Below are positions 25,711 through 35,518 of a stretch of 64,000 nt of DNA, one piece after another (within the stretch, counting starts at the first letter, position 1; each line of letters opens with the position of its first letter). The stretch is taken from NCBI GenBank assembly GCA_934149405.1, contig CAKPEV010000007.1:37867-101866 (forward strand), written 5' to 3'. A model generated the notes under the pieces. The model saw only the letters and a list, made by a program, of their open reading frames with translations. It did no database searches and was not told the origin of the DNA. Made by a program: the position numbers and the translations under genes. Origin of the DNA: an uncultured Clostridia bacterium (GTDB lineage: Bacteria; Bacillota; Clostridia; TANB77; UBA1234).

Positions 25711-27066
25711 TTAATCAACTACTGGTATTTCGATTTTCACTTCTCTGTTATATCTATCTAATGTAGCTTCTGCATCTATTTCGATGTCTAAAACTTCATC
25801 ACCTTGCTCTACTCCCAAAGTTATATTGAATGAAGATTCTTTTGCTATTCCATCAGAAACACTAACACTTGATTTTATTCTAAAACTATAGCTGTCATCT
25901 ATTTTTTCTGTATTTCCTATGATAGGTAGAATATCCTCCAAACTTATATCATATTCATATTTTTTAATTCTTCTACCTGATACCGTGAAATAATCGTTTG
26001 AAAACATTGCACAAATCATATCTGATGTTGTATCTATTAAATCATATGATGCTACATTTAATGTTTCTGGAATTATTGCACTTTCTAATGTATCTACTCC
26101 ATTTTTGTTGCCCCTTAATGCTAATGTTTCTTTTAAAGATTGAATATTTTCTTCAGTCAATTCATATTTTATCCACTTATTAGCATATATTTTTCCAACT
26201 AGTTCTTCTGGCAAATTAGCATAAACAACAAAGTTCTTTAAATCAATTACAAATTCTAAATTTAGTTTGTTTAATCCAACTTCATTAATTTTATCTTTTA
26301 ATAAGCCTTTTCCTGTTGCTGCTAATTTCATATCAACTGATATCATATCTTCATTTGTTTTGATATCTGCGTTTCCTGTAATATTCAAAGAAGTGTTGTT
26401 TGATCTGTCGTCTTTATCTTGATAATTAACTTTTCCACTTATCTTTATTGTTGATTCTGATGATGTAATATTCTCTATTGTAGTAGTCAAATATTCAAAA
26501 AGATTTGAAGCTCTTTCCTCTATTTTCTTTCTTACGATAGTTGGATCAATTACAACTACTGTTCTATTTTCTTTATCCCAATCTACTTTTTTATCTAAAC
26601 TCTCTGCAATAAATCTAACTGGCACTAAAGTTCTTCCGTTAACTACAGTAGGCACTGAATCTAATGTTATCTCTGTTTCATCTCCACTCAAATTTTTAAG
26701 TGTAGCTTTATCATTTCCTATTTGCAAACCAATTTCTAATGCATCTGTTGTAGCTTTTATACTTCTAGTTTCGTTAATCCATTCTACATTTGCTCCAAAT
26801 GCCTCAAATATTTTTCTCATTGGCACCATTGTTCTGTTATTAATTATTTGTGGATCTACTCTTTGTCCATTCTCATCCGTGAAGTCAATGAACTCTCCGT
26901 TTAATTGAACTTGAATTGCATCTGTATCAATCCCATTTGCAATTGTTGGATCATATAAGCCAAAACCATAGTCACTTGTAAGTACATCAGCATTGCTTGC
27001 AAACACTGGGACTGAAACAATCATAATACAAATTGTCAAAATTAATATTTTAAATAATCTTTTCAT
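25711..27066 (-). CDS. Secreted copper amine oxidase N-domain (stalk) protein
   Basis: 451 residues. After the signal peptide come two copies of the stalk motif: NNRTMVPMRKIFEAFGANVEW (about 75-97) and NGRTLVPVRFIAESLDKKVDW (about 140-160), the Cu_amine_oxidN1 repeat that caps many clostridial surface proteins. No copper oxidase catalytic domain follows; the C-terminal 280 residues form a beta-rich region of unknown type. Despite the family name, no oxidase activity is implied. Paralogue of the next gene upstream. Confidence 0.85.
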   Translation of the reverse strand: MKRLFKILILTICIMIVSVPVFASNADVLTSDYGFGLYDPTIANGIDTDAIQVQLNGEFIDFTDENGQRVDPQIINNRTMVPMRKIFEAFGANVEWINETRSIKATTDALEIGLQIGNDKATLKNLSGDETEITLDSVPTVVNGRTLVPVRFIAESLDKKVDWDKENRTVVVIDPTIVRKKIEERASNLFEYLTTTIENITSSESTIKISGKVNYQDKDDRSNNTSLNITGNADIKTNEDMISVDMKLAATGKGLLKDKINEVGLNKLNLEFVIDLKNFVVYANLPEELVGKIYANKWIKYELTEENIQSLKETLALRGNKNGVDTLESAIIPETLNVASYDLIDTTSDMICAMFSNDYFTVSGRRIKKYEYDISLEDILPIIGNTEKIDDSYSFRIKSSVSVSDGIAKESSFNITLGVEQGDEVLDIEIDAEATLDRYNREVKIEIPVVD

Positions 27067-27138
27067 TCTCTCTCCTCCTATTTTCTCTTTATTTTTATTA
27101 TATATTTTGTGAAATTTTAATTCAACTATATTTTGTCA

Positions 27139-28416
27139 TTATTTACTAATTATTTTTTTCATATTAAGTATGTACTCATTTTTTTCGCTAAAATTATTTT
27201 CTGTTTCTATAACTAAATTAGCTTCATCTGCATTATTTTTAATTGTTAATTTAACTTTAATATTTGAATTGTCATATATCATCTCATCAGCATTTATGTC
27301 TGTTTTAAAGAATAACTTATTTATTAAGTTGTAAATTTTTATGTGTTCATTGTCAAAAATAAAATTATCCAATCTGGCAAGATCAAAATATTTTAATTTA
27401 TAATTTGAATATCTCAAAGAAAAATTATAAGTTGTATCATTTGCCGTAGTTACTGGATTTTCAAGGAAACCACATAACAAATCAAAATCATTTTTCAATT
27501 TTGAAAATGTATTTACATCCAATTCGTTTTCATTAACATTCGCCCATAATCTAAAACTATTTTCTAAACTTATATCTGCATCTCCTTCAAGTCCTAATTC
27601 TTCATATGAATAATTTTTTTGATTTTTCTTAAGTGTAAACATTTCTATAAGTTTCACATTATCAGCCGAAAGTTTAACTTTATCCTTGTCATAATTTAAT
27701 TCAAACATCGAGCTATTCCAGCCTTCTGAAAATATTTCTTTGCCTAACTCCGATGTTCCCGATATATTAAGTGTCACCTTTTGATAATCATCTTTTACGC
27801 TAAGTTTTGTATTTACCGTAAATTCAGTATTTTGATTTGCATCTTTTAAATCAAAATATTTATGAGTATATTTATCATCATAGTATGTATATTCACTTTT
27901 TGCATCTTTGACTAAATCATTAATCAAAAAATTATAAACAGGTTTTGCTTTAGTTTTTAGTGTATTCAAAAAGTATGAATAATCAATTATTACAGCAGTT
28001 CTAGCATTCTTATCCCAACCAACTTGCTTATCTAAACTTTCTGCTATAAATCTAAGTGGCACCATTGTTCTATTCTCTATAATCATAGGTGGAGTATCTA
28101 ATTCTATCTGTGTTTTTGTGTCCTTTAATTCTTTAGTCGCAATATTATTATCAATCTGTAATTGAATTAACAAATTATCTTTTTTGCCTGTCACAATTTT
28201 GTTTTCTCCATCCCATTCAACACTTAGTCCAAGCAATTCAAAAATTTTTCTCATTGGTACCATTGTTCTAGAATTAACAATTTGTGCATTAACAACATTT
28301 CCATTTGCATCTGTAAAATCAACATTGCTATCATTAATTTTAACCTTAACATCTGTCGCAAAAACTACTGTTGACATCGTCAAAAGTAAAACACATACAA
28401 AAATAACTTTTTTCAT
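27139..28416 (-). CDS. Secreted copper amine oxidase N-domain (stalk) protein, paralogue
   Basis: 425 residues with the same plan as the gene at 25711-27066: signal peptide, two stalk repeats (NSRTMVPMRKIFELLGLSVEW and NRTMVPLRFIAESLDKQVGW) and a long beta-rich C-domain that has diverged strongly. It lies 28 nt downstream of trmFO. The pair looks like an old tandem duplication in which only the stalks have stayed alike. Confidence 0.82.
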   Translation of the reverse strand: MKKVIFVCVLLLTMSTVVFATDVKVKINDSNVDFTDANGNVVNAQIVNSRTMVPMRKIFELLGLSVEWDGENKIVTGKKDNLLIQLQIDNNIATKELKDTKTQIELDTPPMIIENRTMVPLRFIAESLDKQVGWDKNARTAVIIDYSYFLNTLKTKAKPVYNFLINDLVKDAKSEYTYYDDKYTHKYFDLKDANQNTEFTVNTKLSVKDDYQKVTLNISGTSELGKEIFSEGWNSSMFELNYDKDKVKLSADNVKLIEMFTLKKNQKNYSYEELGLEGDADISLENSFRLWANVNENELDVNTFSKLKNDFDLLCGFLENPVTTANDTTYNFSLRYSNYKLKYFDLARLDNFIFDNEHIKIYNLINKLFFKTDINADEMIYDNSNIKVKLTIKNNADEANLVIETENNFSEKNEYILNMKKIISK

Positions 28417-28444
28417 TTGTTACCTCCTTAATAATCACTAAAAA

Positions 28445-29716
28445 TTATTTATTGTTAGCATCAAAATGTGCTAAACTACGCTCTGCTAAATATGTGTATT
28501 TTTGAACCTTATCTTTGATTTTTTTATCACAATTTAGTATTCCAAAATTAGCATTCATCGGTTGAAAATTTTTATTTTCTGTAGATATATATGCAGAAAG
28601 TGCACCAATCATTGTTTCTTCAGAAAACACAATTTTTTCTTTTCCTTCAATCATTTGCACAGCATTTATTGCAGCCACCATTCCAGATGCAATAGATTCA
28701 ACATATCCCTCAACACCAGATATTTGTCCTGCAAAAAATATTTTTGTTCCTTTTAAATTGAAAGTATTATCTAAAAGTTTAGGAGCATTTATGTATGTGT
28801 TTCTATGCATCACACCATATCTTACAAATTCAGCATTTTTAAGTGCTGGAATCATACTAAACACTCTCTTTTGCTCTCCAAACTTCAAGTTTGTTTGAAA
28901 GCCAACTAAGTTATAAAGTGTTCCTTCTTTGTTGTCTTGTCTTAATTGTACAACAGCATAATATTTTTTGTCAAAACCAACAGGTTTAAGCGGTCCATAT
29001 GTTAATGTTTGCGAACCTCTTCTTGCCATCTCTTCAATAGGCATGCATCCCTCAAACAAATTGCCCTTTTCAAACTCATGCTTATTTGTAACCTCAGCAT
29101 TTATAAGTTCATTATAGAAAAGCTCATACTCTTCTTTTGTCATAGGACAATTTATATAATCACTATCTCCTTTTCCGTACCTGTCTGCAGTAAATGCATT
29201 ATTCATATCAATTGATTCTTTCGTGACAATTGGTGCTGCCGCATCATAGAAAAATAACTTTTCTTCACCTGTCAATTTTGCAATCTCGCTTGATAAGGCA
29301 TCAGATGTAAGCGGGCCAGTTGCTATGATAGTAATTCCATCAGGAATAGTTGTTACCTCTTCTTTTATTATTTCTATATTTTCGTTTTCTTCTATCTTCT
29401 TAGTTACTAATCTAGAAAACTCTTCTCTATCAACCGCAAGCGCTTGACCTGCTGGCACAGCTGTTTCATCAGCACATTTTATCAAAAGTGAATCAAGTCT
29501 TCTTAGCTCTTCTTTTAATAACCCACAAGCATTTGTAAGCAAGTTTGATTTTAGTGAATTACTGCACACAATCTCGGCCAAATTCTCACTAGAATGTGCA
29601 GGTGAAAATTTGATTGGTTTCATTTCATATAATTTAACTTTAATACCTCTTTTGGCAATTTGATAAGCTGCCTCTGAGCCTGCCAAACCACCACCTATAA
29701 CATTTATATATTGCAT
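28445..29716 (-). CDS. trmFO: tRNA (uracil-5-)-methyltransferase TrmFO
   Basis: 423 residues from the ATG after GAGGAAG. The FAD site INVIGGGLAGSEAAYQIA opens the protein; YEMKP...HSSENLAEIVCSNSL, CPMTKEEY, GxLxPVG and FAGQISGVEGYVESIASG are all TrmFO hallmarks. It makes m5U54 in tRNA using methylene-tetrahydrofolate and FAD. Normal length, intact catalytic cysteines. First gene of a minus-strand run with the stalk proteins. Confidence 0.96.
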   Translation of the reverse strand: MQYINVIGGGLAGSEAAYQIAKRGIKVKLYEMKPIKFSPAHSSENLAEIVCSNSLKSNLLTNACGLLKEELRRLDSLLIKCADETAVPAGQALAVDREEFSRLVTKKIEENENIEIIKEEVTTIPDGITIIATGPLTSDALSSEIAKLTGEEKLFFYDAAAPIVTKESIDMNNAFTADRYGKGDSDYINCPMTKEEYELFYNELINAEVTNKHEFEKGNLFEGCMPIEEMARRGSQTLTYGPLKPVGFDKKYYAVVQLRQDNKEGTLYNLVGFQTNLKFGEQKRVFSMIPALKNAEFVRYGVMHRNTYINAPKLLDNTFNLKGTKIFFAGQISGVEGYVESIASGMVAAINAVQMIEGKEKIVFSEETMIGALSAYISTENKNFQPMNANFGILNCDKKIKDKVQKYTYLAERSLAHFDANNK

Positions 29717-30044
29717 CTTTCTTCCTCTTTTCAAAATATTAACTTTTACGTTATTACACTTTAAAAGTTTATCATAAAAACTCGTCTATATCAAGAAAAA
29801 AGCTTACTTACTATAGTAGATAATTAATGTACAAATACTGAATTTAATATATTTTTCTTGTAACACTTGATATATACAAAATCTTTTTACATTATATTTT
29901 TTAAAAACTCATACATTTATCATTCTTATAAATTAAATGGAAATAACTATATACTCCCTATAATTTTTCACTAATTCAAAAAGAGAAAGTACACATTTCT
30001 ATGTACTTCCTCAATGGTTACATTCTTAATATAAATTATTTTTT
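29717..30044. other. Intergenic stretch, little content
   Basis: About 330 bp, AT-rich, with no gene. A weak hairpin near 29987-30008 followed by T-rich sequence on the minus strand probably ends the secreted-protein gene at 30045. A 10-bp palindrome (tactatagta) near 29812 has no visible role. Confidence 0.5.
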
Positions 30045-31319
30045 CTATTCCATGTACTCAACGCTATAATCAATATCGATGGTCTCTTTAGTTGAACTAT
30101 TTTTCGTATAACTTATTACATCATCATTATAAATATATGAAAAGTTTACTGTTGTACTGCTATCAGCATAGAAATTATACGCAGTTCCAGAAAAAGTTGT
30201 ATTTTTATACAACTTGCTATTATTTAAGGCTACATTTTTTAAGTATGCACCATTTCTCATGTCATCGCAATCTACAGGAACATATGATACCATGTGAAAA
30301 AATGCTATGGGGCTAGATGTAGTACTAAAACTTGTTCCAGTGGCATTCACTTCATAGCTACTTAAAATATCGCTATTTATGATTCCAATTGCTCCGCCAT
30401 TAGTTAGCTTCAATTTCAATTCAACATCACTTGAAAAAGTGTATACACCATTTGATGACTTACTTGACAAAGCTGCAATTCTATTCGGATAAACCACAAC
30501 AAAACCGTCTTGTGGATCATTTTTGTAAACCACCCATTTCCCATCAAAGCCCTTTCCTGTCATTATACCAACTTCAATTGTTTGAGTTGGAGTTACGGCT
30601 GCTTGAAATATATATGCATTATTATCGCTTGTGGTTGAAAATTTCATTTGTGCAGAAGTGAGATTAATGTTTGTTTTTACTGCTCGGAAATTCTCATACC
30701 CATAACTAAATTTTGCAAAATATCCACCTCCATGCGGTTCCAAAGTATAAAGGTCTGGGGTCCCTCTTATCGAATAGTAACTATTTTTTATTAATTCACC
30801 CGTACCATCAAAGACATGTGTAAACGCAAAATTATTAATCCAATTTTCTATTTCACTTGTACTAGTTGTTGTACCATAATACTTAGTAAACTGAAACTTA
30901 TAATATGTTCCAGTCGAGTTATTTTTGGTAAAAATTATTATTCCTGTATCGCTTTCTTTAACGTAATCATTTACATTATTAGCCTTATTAATTGCATCAA
31001 ATACGCTCTTCAAATTAGAATATTTTAATGTGCCATTAGCAGAATACACGTTATATTTCGTATTTTCTGTCGTGCGCGTAGTATAATTTGTGACTTTTCC
31101 GCTTTCATACTTAGAAATAGGCTCATAATTTTCACTCATTTTCAAAGTTCTCTTTCCTGGATCATAAATTTTAATCCAATAGTCCGGATCACTCTCATCA
31201 AGTTCTGCTCTTTCTAGTATTCGATAATTTTCGCTTAAATAATCTGTTTTCATGTAGCATACATTTTGAAAAGAAATCACTAAAAAAGTACAGAAAAATA
31301 CCAACAAAAATTTTTTCAT
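30045..31319 (-). CDS. Secreted protein of unknown family
   Basis: 424 residues from the ATG after AAGGGAG. A signal peptide (KKFLLVFFCTFLVISF) is followed by a Ser/Thr/Tyr/Asn-rich body typical of extracellular beta-sandwich proteins, with no catalytic motif or wall anchor recognised. It follows the ECF sigma factor and acyltransferase genes on the same strand, 63 nt after the latter, and could be part of that regulon. Confidence 0.65.
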   Translation of the reverse strand: MKKFLLVFFCTFLVISFQNVCYMKTDYLSENYRILERAELDESDPDYWIKIYDPGKRTLKMSENYEPISKYESGKVTNYTTRTTENTKYNVYSANGTLKYSNLKSVFDAINKANNVNDYVKESDTGIIIFTKNNSTGTYYKFQFTKYYGTTTSTSEIENWINNFAFTHVFDGTGELIKNSYYSIRGTPDLYTLEPHGGGYFAKFSYGYENFRAVKTNINLTSAQMKFSTTSDNNAYIFQAAVTPTQTIEVGIMTGKGFDGKWVVYKNDPQDGFVVVYPNRIAALSSKSSNGVYTFSSDVELKLKLTNGGAIGIINSDILSSYEVNATGTSFSTTSSPIAFFHMVSYVPVDCDDMRNGAYLKNVALNNSKLYKNTTFSGTAYNFYADSSTTVNFSYIYNDDVISYTKNSSTKETIDIDYSVEYME

Positions 31320-31382
31320 ATTATCTCTCCCTTCTTCATGACACATTTAACATGTCATTACATAAATAAAAACAATTATCTT

Positions 31383-32417
31383 TCACTTTTTGGACAAATT
31401 TTTTAAAAAATTTTTCAAAAAACTATATATTAAAATAATTGCATACACCAAAAACATTTTGAAAGCAAAACGTTCACTCACTCTATAAATACAATGTTTA
31501 TTTAATAAATCTGTAATTATAAATATTGCTATAACATGATACAAATAAATATCATATGAAGCATCATTTAAAGTTTTTACCTTTTCTGCCATATTGGTCA
31601 TTTGTGATATTTTCAAAAATAAACTATAGAAAAATAATATAGAAATTGTCACATAAATATTTTGCAAAACATTTAGGTATTTTGCAAACATACCGTTAAT
31701 TACAAAATTGTAATTAATGTAAATGTAAAGAAACGCCAAAATGCTAAAACTAAATATTAATATTTTTTTATATTTTCTTAGTAACGCGCAAAATTTATTA
31801 TAATATGTACCGGCATACATTCCAAATATCCAGTAGAATAGGTATGTAGTAAATATTCTGTCGTTATATATAAAGTCGGATTCATTAAGCAAACACTTAA
31901 TCAGTACTGGCAATTTTTCACTCATTATAATAGTAATTATAAATGATGCTATAATCATAATAGATGGTTTTATTTTTTTCAAGATCAATTTCCAAACAGG
32001 CAAAAGCAAATAAAATTGGACAATTATAATTATGAAATAAAAATGCGCTACTAAATTACCGTTTATTATATATTTAAATAATTCTATCAAATCGAATTTA
32101 AAATAATTATTTAGCACAAAATATACATAATATATACAAACAGAAATACAGTATGGAAAAACTATTTTTTTTAGTCTATTTTTATAGTACTCTAACAAAT
32201 TAATCTTATTTATGTCCTTTATAAAAAGTTTCATAGCACTTATAAATATAAATCCATAAACAACAAATGAAGAAAGTTTATGTGGTATGTATATAATTAA
32301 AAACTGCCATGAATCAACTTTCAGCGTCGATATGGCCTCTGACGCAATATGAATAAAAACAACTAATATACAAAAAAATACATTCATTAAATTTAATTCA
32401 TATTTTATATTTTTCAT
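31383..32417 (-). CDS. Acyltransferase family 3 membrane protein
   Basis: 344 residues with about ten membrane segments. The N-terminal LMNVFFCILVVFIHIASEA carries the conserved catalytic histidine of the acyltransferase 3 (OafA/YrhL) family, and DASYDIYLYHV is the usual late motif. Members O-acylate surface polysaccharides or peptidoglycan. The ATG follows a GGAAACAGGA site and lies 20 bp inside the end of the sigma-factor gene, so they are coupled. Confidence 0.82.
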   Translation of the reverse strand: MKNIKYELNLMNVFFCILVVFIHIASEAISTLKVDSWQFLIIYIPHKLSSFVVYGFIFISAMKLFIKDINKINLLEYYKNRLKKIVFPYCISVCIYYVYFVLNNYFKFDLIELFKYIINGNLVAHFYFIIIIVQFYLLLPVWKLILKKIKPSIMIIASFIITIIMSEKLPVLIKCLLNESDFIYNDRIFTTYLFYWIFGMYAGTYYNKFCALLRKYKKILIFSFSILAFLYIYINYNFVINGMFAKYLNVLQNIYVTISILFFYSLFLKISQMTNMAEKVKTLNDASYDIYLYHVIAIFIITDLLNKHCIYRVSERFAFKMFLVYAIILIYSFLKNFLKNLSKK

Positions 32418-32952
32418 TATTCCTGTTTCCCTCTTTTTTTTCATTTTCACTAATTATCCCCCTTTTTTTTAGTATATTTTTAAATTTTTGTCTTGCCCTT
32501 TGGCTTCTTTTATTAACATTTTCAATCGTAATTTCTAATATTTTAGCTATATCATATTTATTGTACCCATGAACTTTTTCTAAAATCAATACATCTCTAT
32601 AAATAGCAGGTAACTCGCCTAAAATTTCACATATGTTTTCAACAGTTTGTTTACTAATAATGATTTTTTCAATTTGAATGTTATCTTCTATATCAATTTT
32701 TTCACAGCATAAGTCAACCCTTTTCATTTTTTTATAAAAATTTATGGCCAAATTTTTGGTTATAATCACCAGTAGACTTTTTGTTTTTATATCTTTCACA
32801 CCCTCGATTTTCAAGTCACCTTCTACAAGTTTCAAAAATGTTTGGTGCACAATATCTTCTGCATTCTCTTTATTTTTAACTATTTCAAATGCAATTTTAA
32901 AAAGTAAATTTCTATATTCTATATATAATTCATTTATTATATTTGATTTCAA
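32398..32952 (-). CDS. ECF-type RNA polymerase sigma factor
   Basis: 184 residues from a TTG codon 8 nt after GGGAG (a TTG five codons earlier has no site). Region 2 is ENAEDIVHQTFLKLVEG and region 4 is LGELPAIYRDVLILEKVHGYNKYDIAKILEITIENVNKRSQRARQKFKNIL, as in ECF factors, although the usual Sigma70_r2 aromatic core is weak. No anti-sigma gene is next to it; the following gene is the acyltransferase, translationally coupled. The control signal is unknown. Confidence 0.82.
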   Translation of the reverse strand: MKSNIINELYIEYRNLLFKIAFEIVKNKENAEDIVHQTFLKLVEGDLKIEGVKDIKTKSLLVIITKNLAINFYKKMKRVDLCCEKIDIEDNIQIEKIIISKQTVENICEILGELPAIYRDVLILEKVHGYNKYDIAKILEITIENVNKRSQRARQKFKNILKKRGIISENEKKEGNRNNEKYKI

Positions 32953-33088
32953 GTATTTTTCTCCCAATAACTATAATAATTCTACATTTTATACCATTTA
33001 CATATTACCACAAGGTAAAACAAATTACAAATTTTTACACATTTATATTTAAAATAATTTTTCATAACTTTTTTACATCTAATAAAAA

Positions 33089-33125
33089 ACAACACCTTTA
33101 ATTTATTTCAAATTAAAGATGTTGT
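33089..33125 (-). terminator. Terminator of the small membrane protein gene
   Basis: A 16-bp stem with one mismatch (33089-33104 with 33110-33125) and a T-run on the minus strand. Confidence 0.8.
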
Positions 33126-33132
33126 AAAAATC

Positions 33133-33288
33133 TTATTTTTTCCGCTTGAATAAGCTACGAAATATCATGACAATTAACTTTACTAACGTTATCAAAAAAG
33201 GTATTCCCATTCCAAAGATAAAACCACCGATGATAATCGTAGAAATAGCTTTTCCAACGAAATCAATAGAATAATCGAGTCCTACCAT
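33133..33288 (-). CDS. Small membrane protein of 51 residues
   Basis: It starts MVGLDYSIDFVGKAI after an AAAGGAG site, has one long hydrophobic stretch (about 15-42, possibly a helical hairpin) and ends in FKRKK. Family not recognised. The arginine of KRKK is encoded by CGG (33142-33144), a rare codon in this window. Own terminator. Confidence 0.65.
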   Translation of the reverse strand: MVGLDYSIDFVGKAISTIIIGGFIFGMGIPFLITLVKLIVMIFRSLFKRKK

Positions 33289-33357
33289 TTTATAGGCTCT
33301 CCTTTCACAAGTTTTATACATACGTATATTATACCACTTTATGTAAATCAAGTCAAT

Positions 33358-34032
33358 TTATATGTTCTCTATCTGCCAATCTATTGGCAATTCACCATTT
33401 TCCATTAAAATGTTATTAGTAGTTGAAAAGTGTTTGCAACCAAAGAAGCCACGATAAGCAGAAAGTGGACTTGGATGAGGAGCTTTTAATATTTTATGTA
33501 TAGGGTTTGTTATTAAAAGCTCTTTCTTTTTAGCGCAAGACCCCCACATTAAAAATACTACAGGTGTTTCTCTTTTATTTAGTTCTTCAATTATCCTATC
33601 AGTAAAAGTCTCCCAACCACAATCTTTATGTGAATTAGCCATATGTGCTCTAACAGTTAATACATTGTTTAGTAGTAATACACCTTGTTTTGCCCATTTT
33701 TCTAAAAAGCCATTATTGGGAATATAACAGCCTAAATCTGATTGCAATTCTTTATATATATTAAGAAGTGATGGCGGAATTTCAATTCCTGGCTGAACAG
33801 AAAAAGAAAGTCCATGAGCCTGACCTTCTTCGTGATAAGGGTCTTGACCAATTATAACTACCTTTATATCATCATAATCACATAGTTTAAGTGCCGAAAA
33901 TATATTTTCCATTTTTGGATACACAGTATAGTGTGAATATTCATACTTCAAAAATTCTCTAATTTTTTTATAATAATCCTTTTCAAATTCATCTTTTAAA
34001 ATATCATCCCATTTATTGCCTATATTAACCAT
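33358..34032 (-). CDS. ung: Uracil-DNA glycosylase
   Basis: 224 residues, family 1. Motif A is VVIIGQDPYHEEGQAHGL, with the catalytic aspartate; the uracil-binding and DNA-intercalating motif is HPSPLSAYRGFFG. LLLNNVLTVRAHMANSH is also diagnostic. It removes uracil from DNA as the first step of base excision repair. It is 13 nt downstream of dinB, forming a DNA repair pair. Confidence 0.97.
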   Translation of the reverse strand: MVNIGNKWDDILKDEFEKDYYKKIREFLKYEYSHYTVYPKMENIFSALKLCDYDDIKVVIIGQDPYHEEGQAHGLSFSVQPGIEIPPSLLNIYKELQSDLGCYIPNNGFLEKWAKQGVLLLNNVLTVRAHMANSHKDCGWETFTDRIIEELNKRETPVVFLMWGSCAKKKELLITNPIHKILKAPHPSPLSAYRGFFGCKHFSTTNNILMENGELPIDWQIENI

Positions 34033-34045
34033 TTATATTTCTCCT

Positions 34046-35266
34046 TTATTCATCTTTATTAGTTCTACAATTTAATATATCATCTACATTTATTTTAGAT
34101 GCTCTTGTAACAAGGTTGTATCCATACTTTTCTTTTAACATATCTACAACTTTATCTAGTTTATTTTGTTTTGTTTCTATATTTTGCATAAAAAGCGATG
34201 TTTGCATATTCTCCTTTTCAACTAAATTATCAACTCTAACTCCAACTAATCTAATAAAATAATTCATCTTAAGTTCTGCAAGCAATACCTTAGCAACTTT
34301 ATAAATTTCAATTGTGCTATCTGTTTCAAAATCTAATTTCTTTTGTTTTGAAAAAACTTCGAAGTTTTTAGTTTTAATCTGTACGCTCACTGTTTCAGCA
34401 AACATATTCACTTTTCTTAATCTATAGCATACTTGCTCACAAAGTGCAAGTAAAACCTCATCGAGTTTTTCTATATTAGAAATATCATATGGAAGTGTTA
34501 TAGAATTACCAATACCCTTTGGTTTTTCATGCTCAAAATGAACCTCTGAATCATCAATTCCGTTAGCGTATTCCCAAACCATTTTGCCAAACTTACCAAA
34601 TCGTTTACTTATAAAAAATTTATCTGCTCTTGCCAAATCGCCAATCGTAAAAATTCCCATAGCATTAAACTTTGGAACAGATTTTCTACCAACCATAAAT
34701 AAATCACCAATATCAAGAGGCCACATCTTTTTTTCAATCTCATTTGGATAAAGTGTATGAATCTTGTCAGGCTTTTCAAAATCAGAAGCCATCTTTGCAA
34801 GTAGCTTATTTGTAGAAACTCCTACATTAACAGTAAATCCAAGTTCTTCTTTGATTCTTTTAGAAATCTCACTTGCCTTTCCTAAAAGAGTTTCACCATC
34901 TCTTATAAAATGTGTCAAATCAAGAAAACATTCATCAACAGAAAAACGTTCAATTTCATCGGTATACTCTAGTAACAACTTGTACATCTTTTCTGAATAC
35001 TCAGCATACATTTTATGATTAGAGGGAAAGACTTGCAAATTGGCACACTTTTTTCTAGCACTGTACAAAGTCTCGCCAGTCTTTACACCAACTGCTTTTG
35101 CAATATTGCTTTTAGCAAGTACTATTCCTCTTCTCGTCTCTTCATCTCCACCAATAACTGCAGGAATATTTCTTATATCTATCTTGTAACCATTCTTAAG
35201 CATATTCACAGCAGTCCAAGACAAAAACGCATTATTAACATCAACATGTAAAATTTGACGCTCCAT
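34046..35266 (-). CDS. dinB: DNA polymerase IV (Y-family)
   Basis: 406 residues. The catalytic carboxylates are in HVDVNNAFLSW and in RFSVDECFLDLT, with the steric gate and the GIGNSITLPYDI little-finger region later. Y-family polymerases copy damaged DNA. Heads an operon with ung. No LexA-type box was found upstream by eye. Confidence 0.95.
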   Translation of the reverse strand: MERQILHVDVNNAFLSWTAVNMLKNGYKIDIRNIPAVIGGDEETRRGIVLAKSNIAKAVGVKTGETLYSARKKCANLQVFPSNHKMYAEYSEKMYKLLLEYTDEIERFSVDECFLDLTHFIRDGETLLGKASEISKRIKEELGFTVNVGVSTNKLLAKMASDFEKPDKIHTLYPNEIEKKMWPLDIGDLFMVGRKSVPKFNAMGIFTIGDLARADKFFISKRFGKFGKMVWEYANGIDDSEVHFEHEKPKGIGNSITLPYDISNIEKLDEVLLALCEQVCYRLRKVNMFAETVSVQIKTKNFEVFSKQKKLDFETDSTIEIYKVAKVLLAELKMNYFIRLVGVRVDNLVEKENMQTSLFMQNIETKQNKLDKVVDMLKEKYGYNLVTRASKINVDDILNCRTNKDE

Positions 35267-35410
35267 AAACCATCCTCACACAAAAATATATATCTATAAT
35301 ACAACAAAAAAGTTAAAAAGGAAACATTTTTTTGCATATTTTTATAACACAAAATTTAAGTAAACACTATATATTTAATAGAGTACAACTCAGCTTGCAA
35401 AAACTAAAAA

Positions 35411-35479
35411 GGCGAGTACATATTTTTTAAATTTCCTTCACATGAACGCACAGAAATTTTAATAAAATATGTACTCGCC
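35411..35479 (-). terminator. Long-stem terminator of the DUF368 gene
   Basis: A perfect 16-bp stem (35411-35426 with 35464-35479) encloses a second pairing (ttaaatttc with gaaattttaa). On the minus strand it is followed by a T-run. The total hairpin of 69 nt is unusually long. Confidence 0.75.
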
Positions 35480-35518
35480 TCTTTAAATATTTTGATTATT
35501 AAAAAACATATGTAATTT

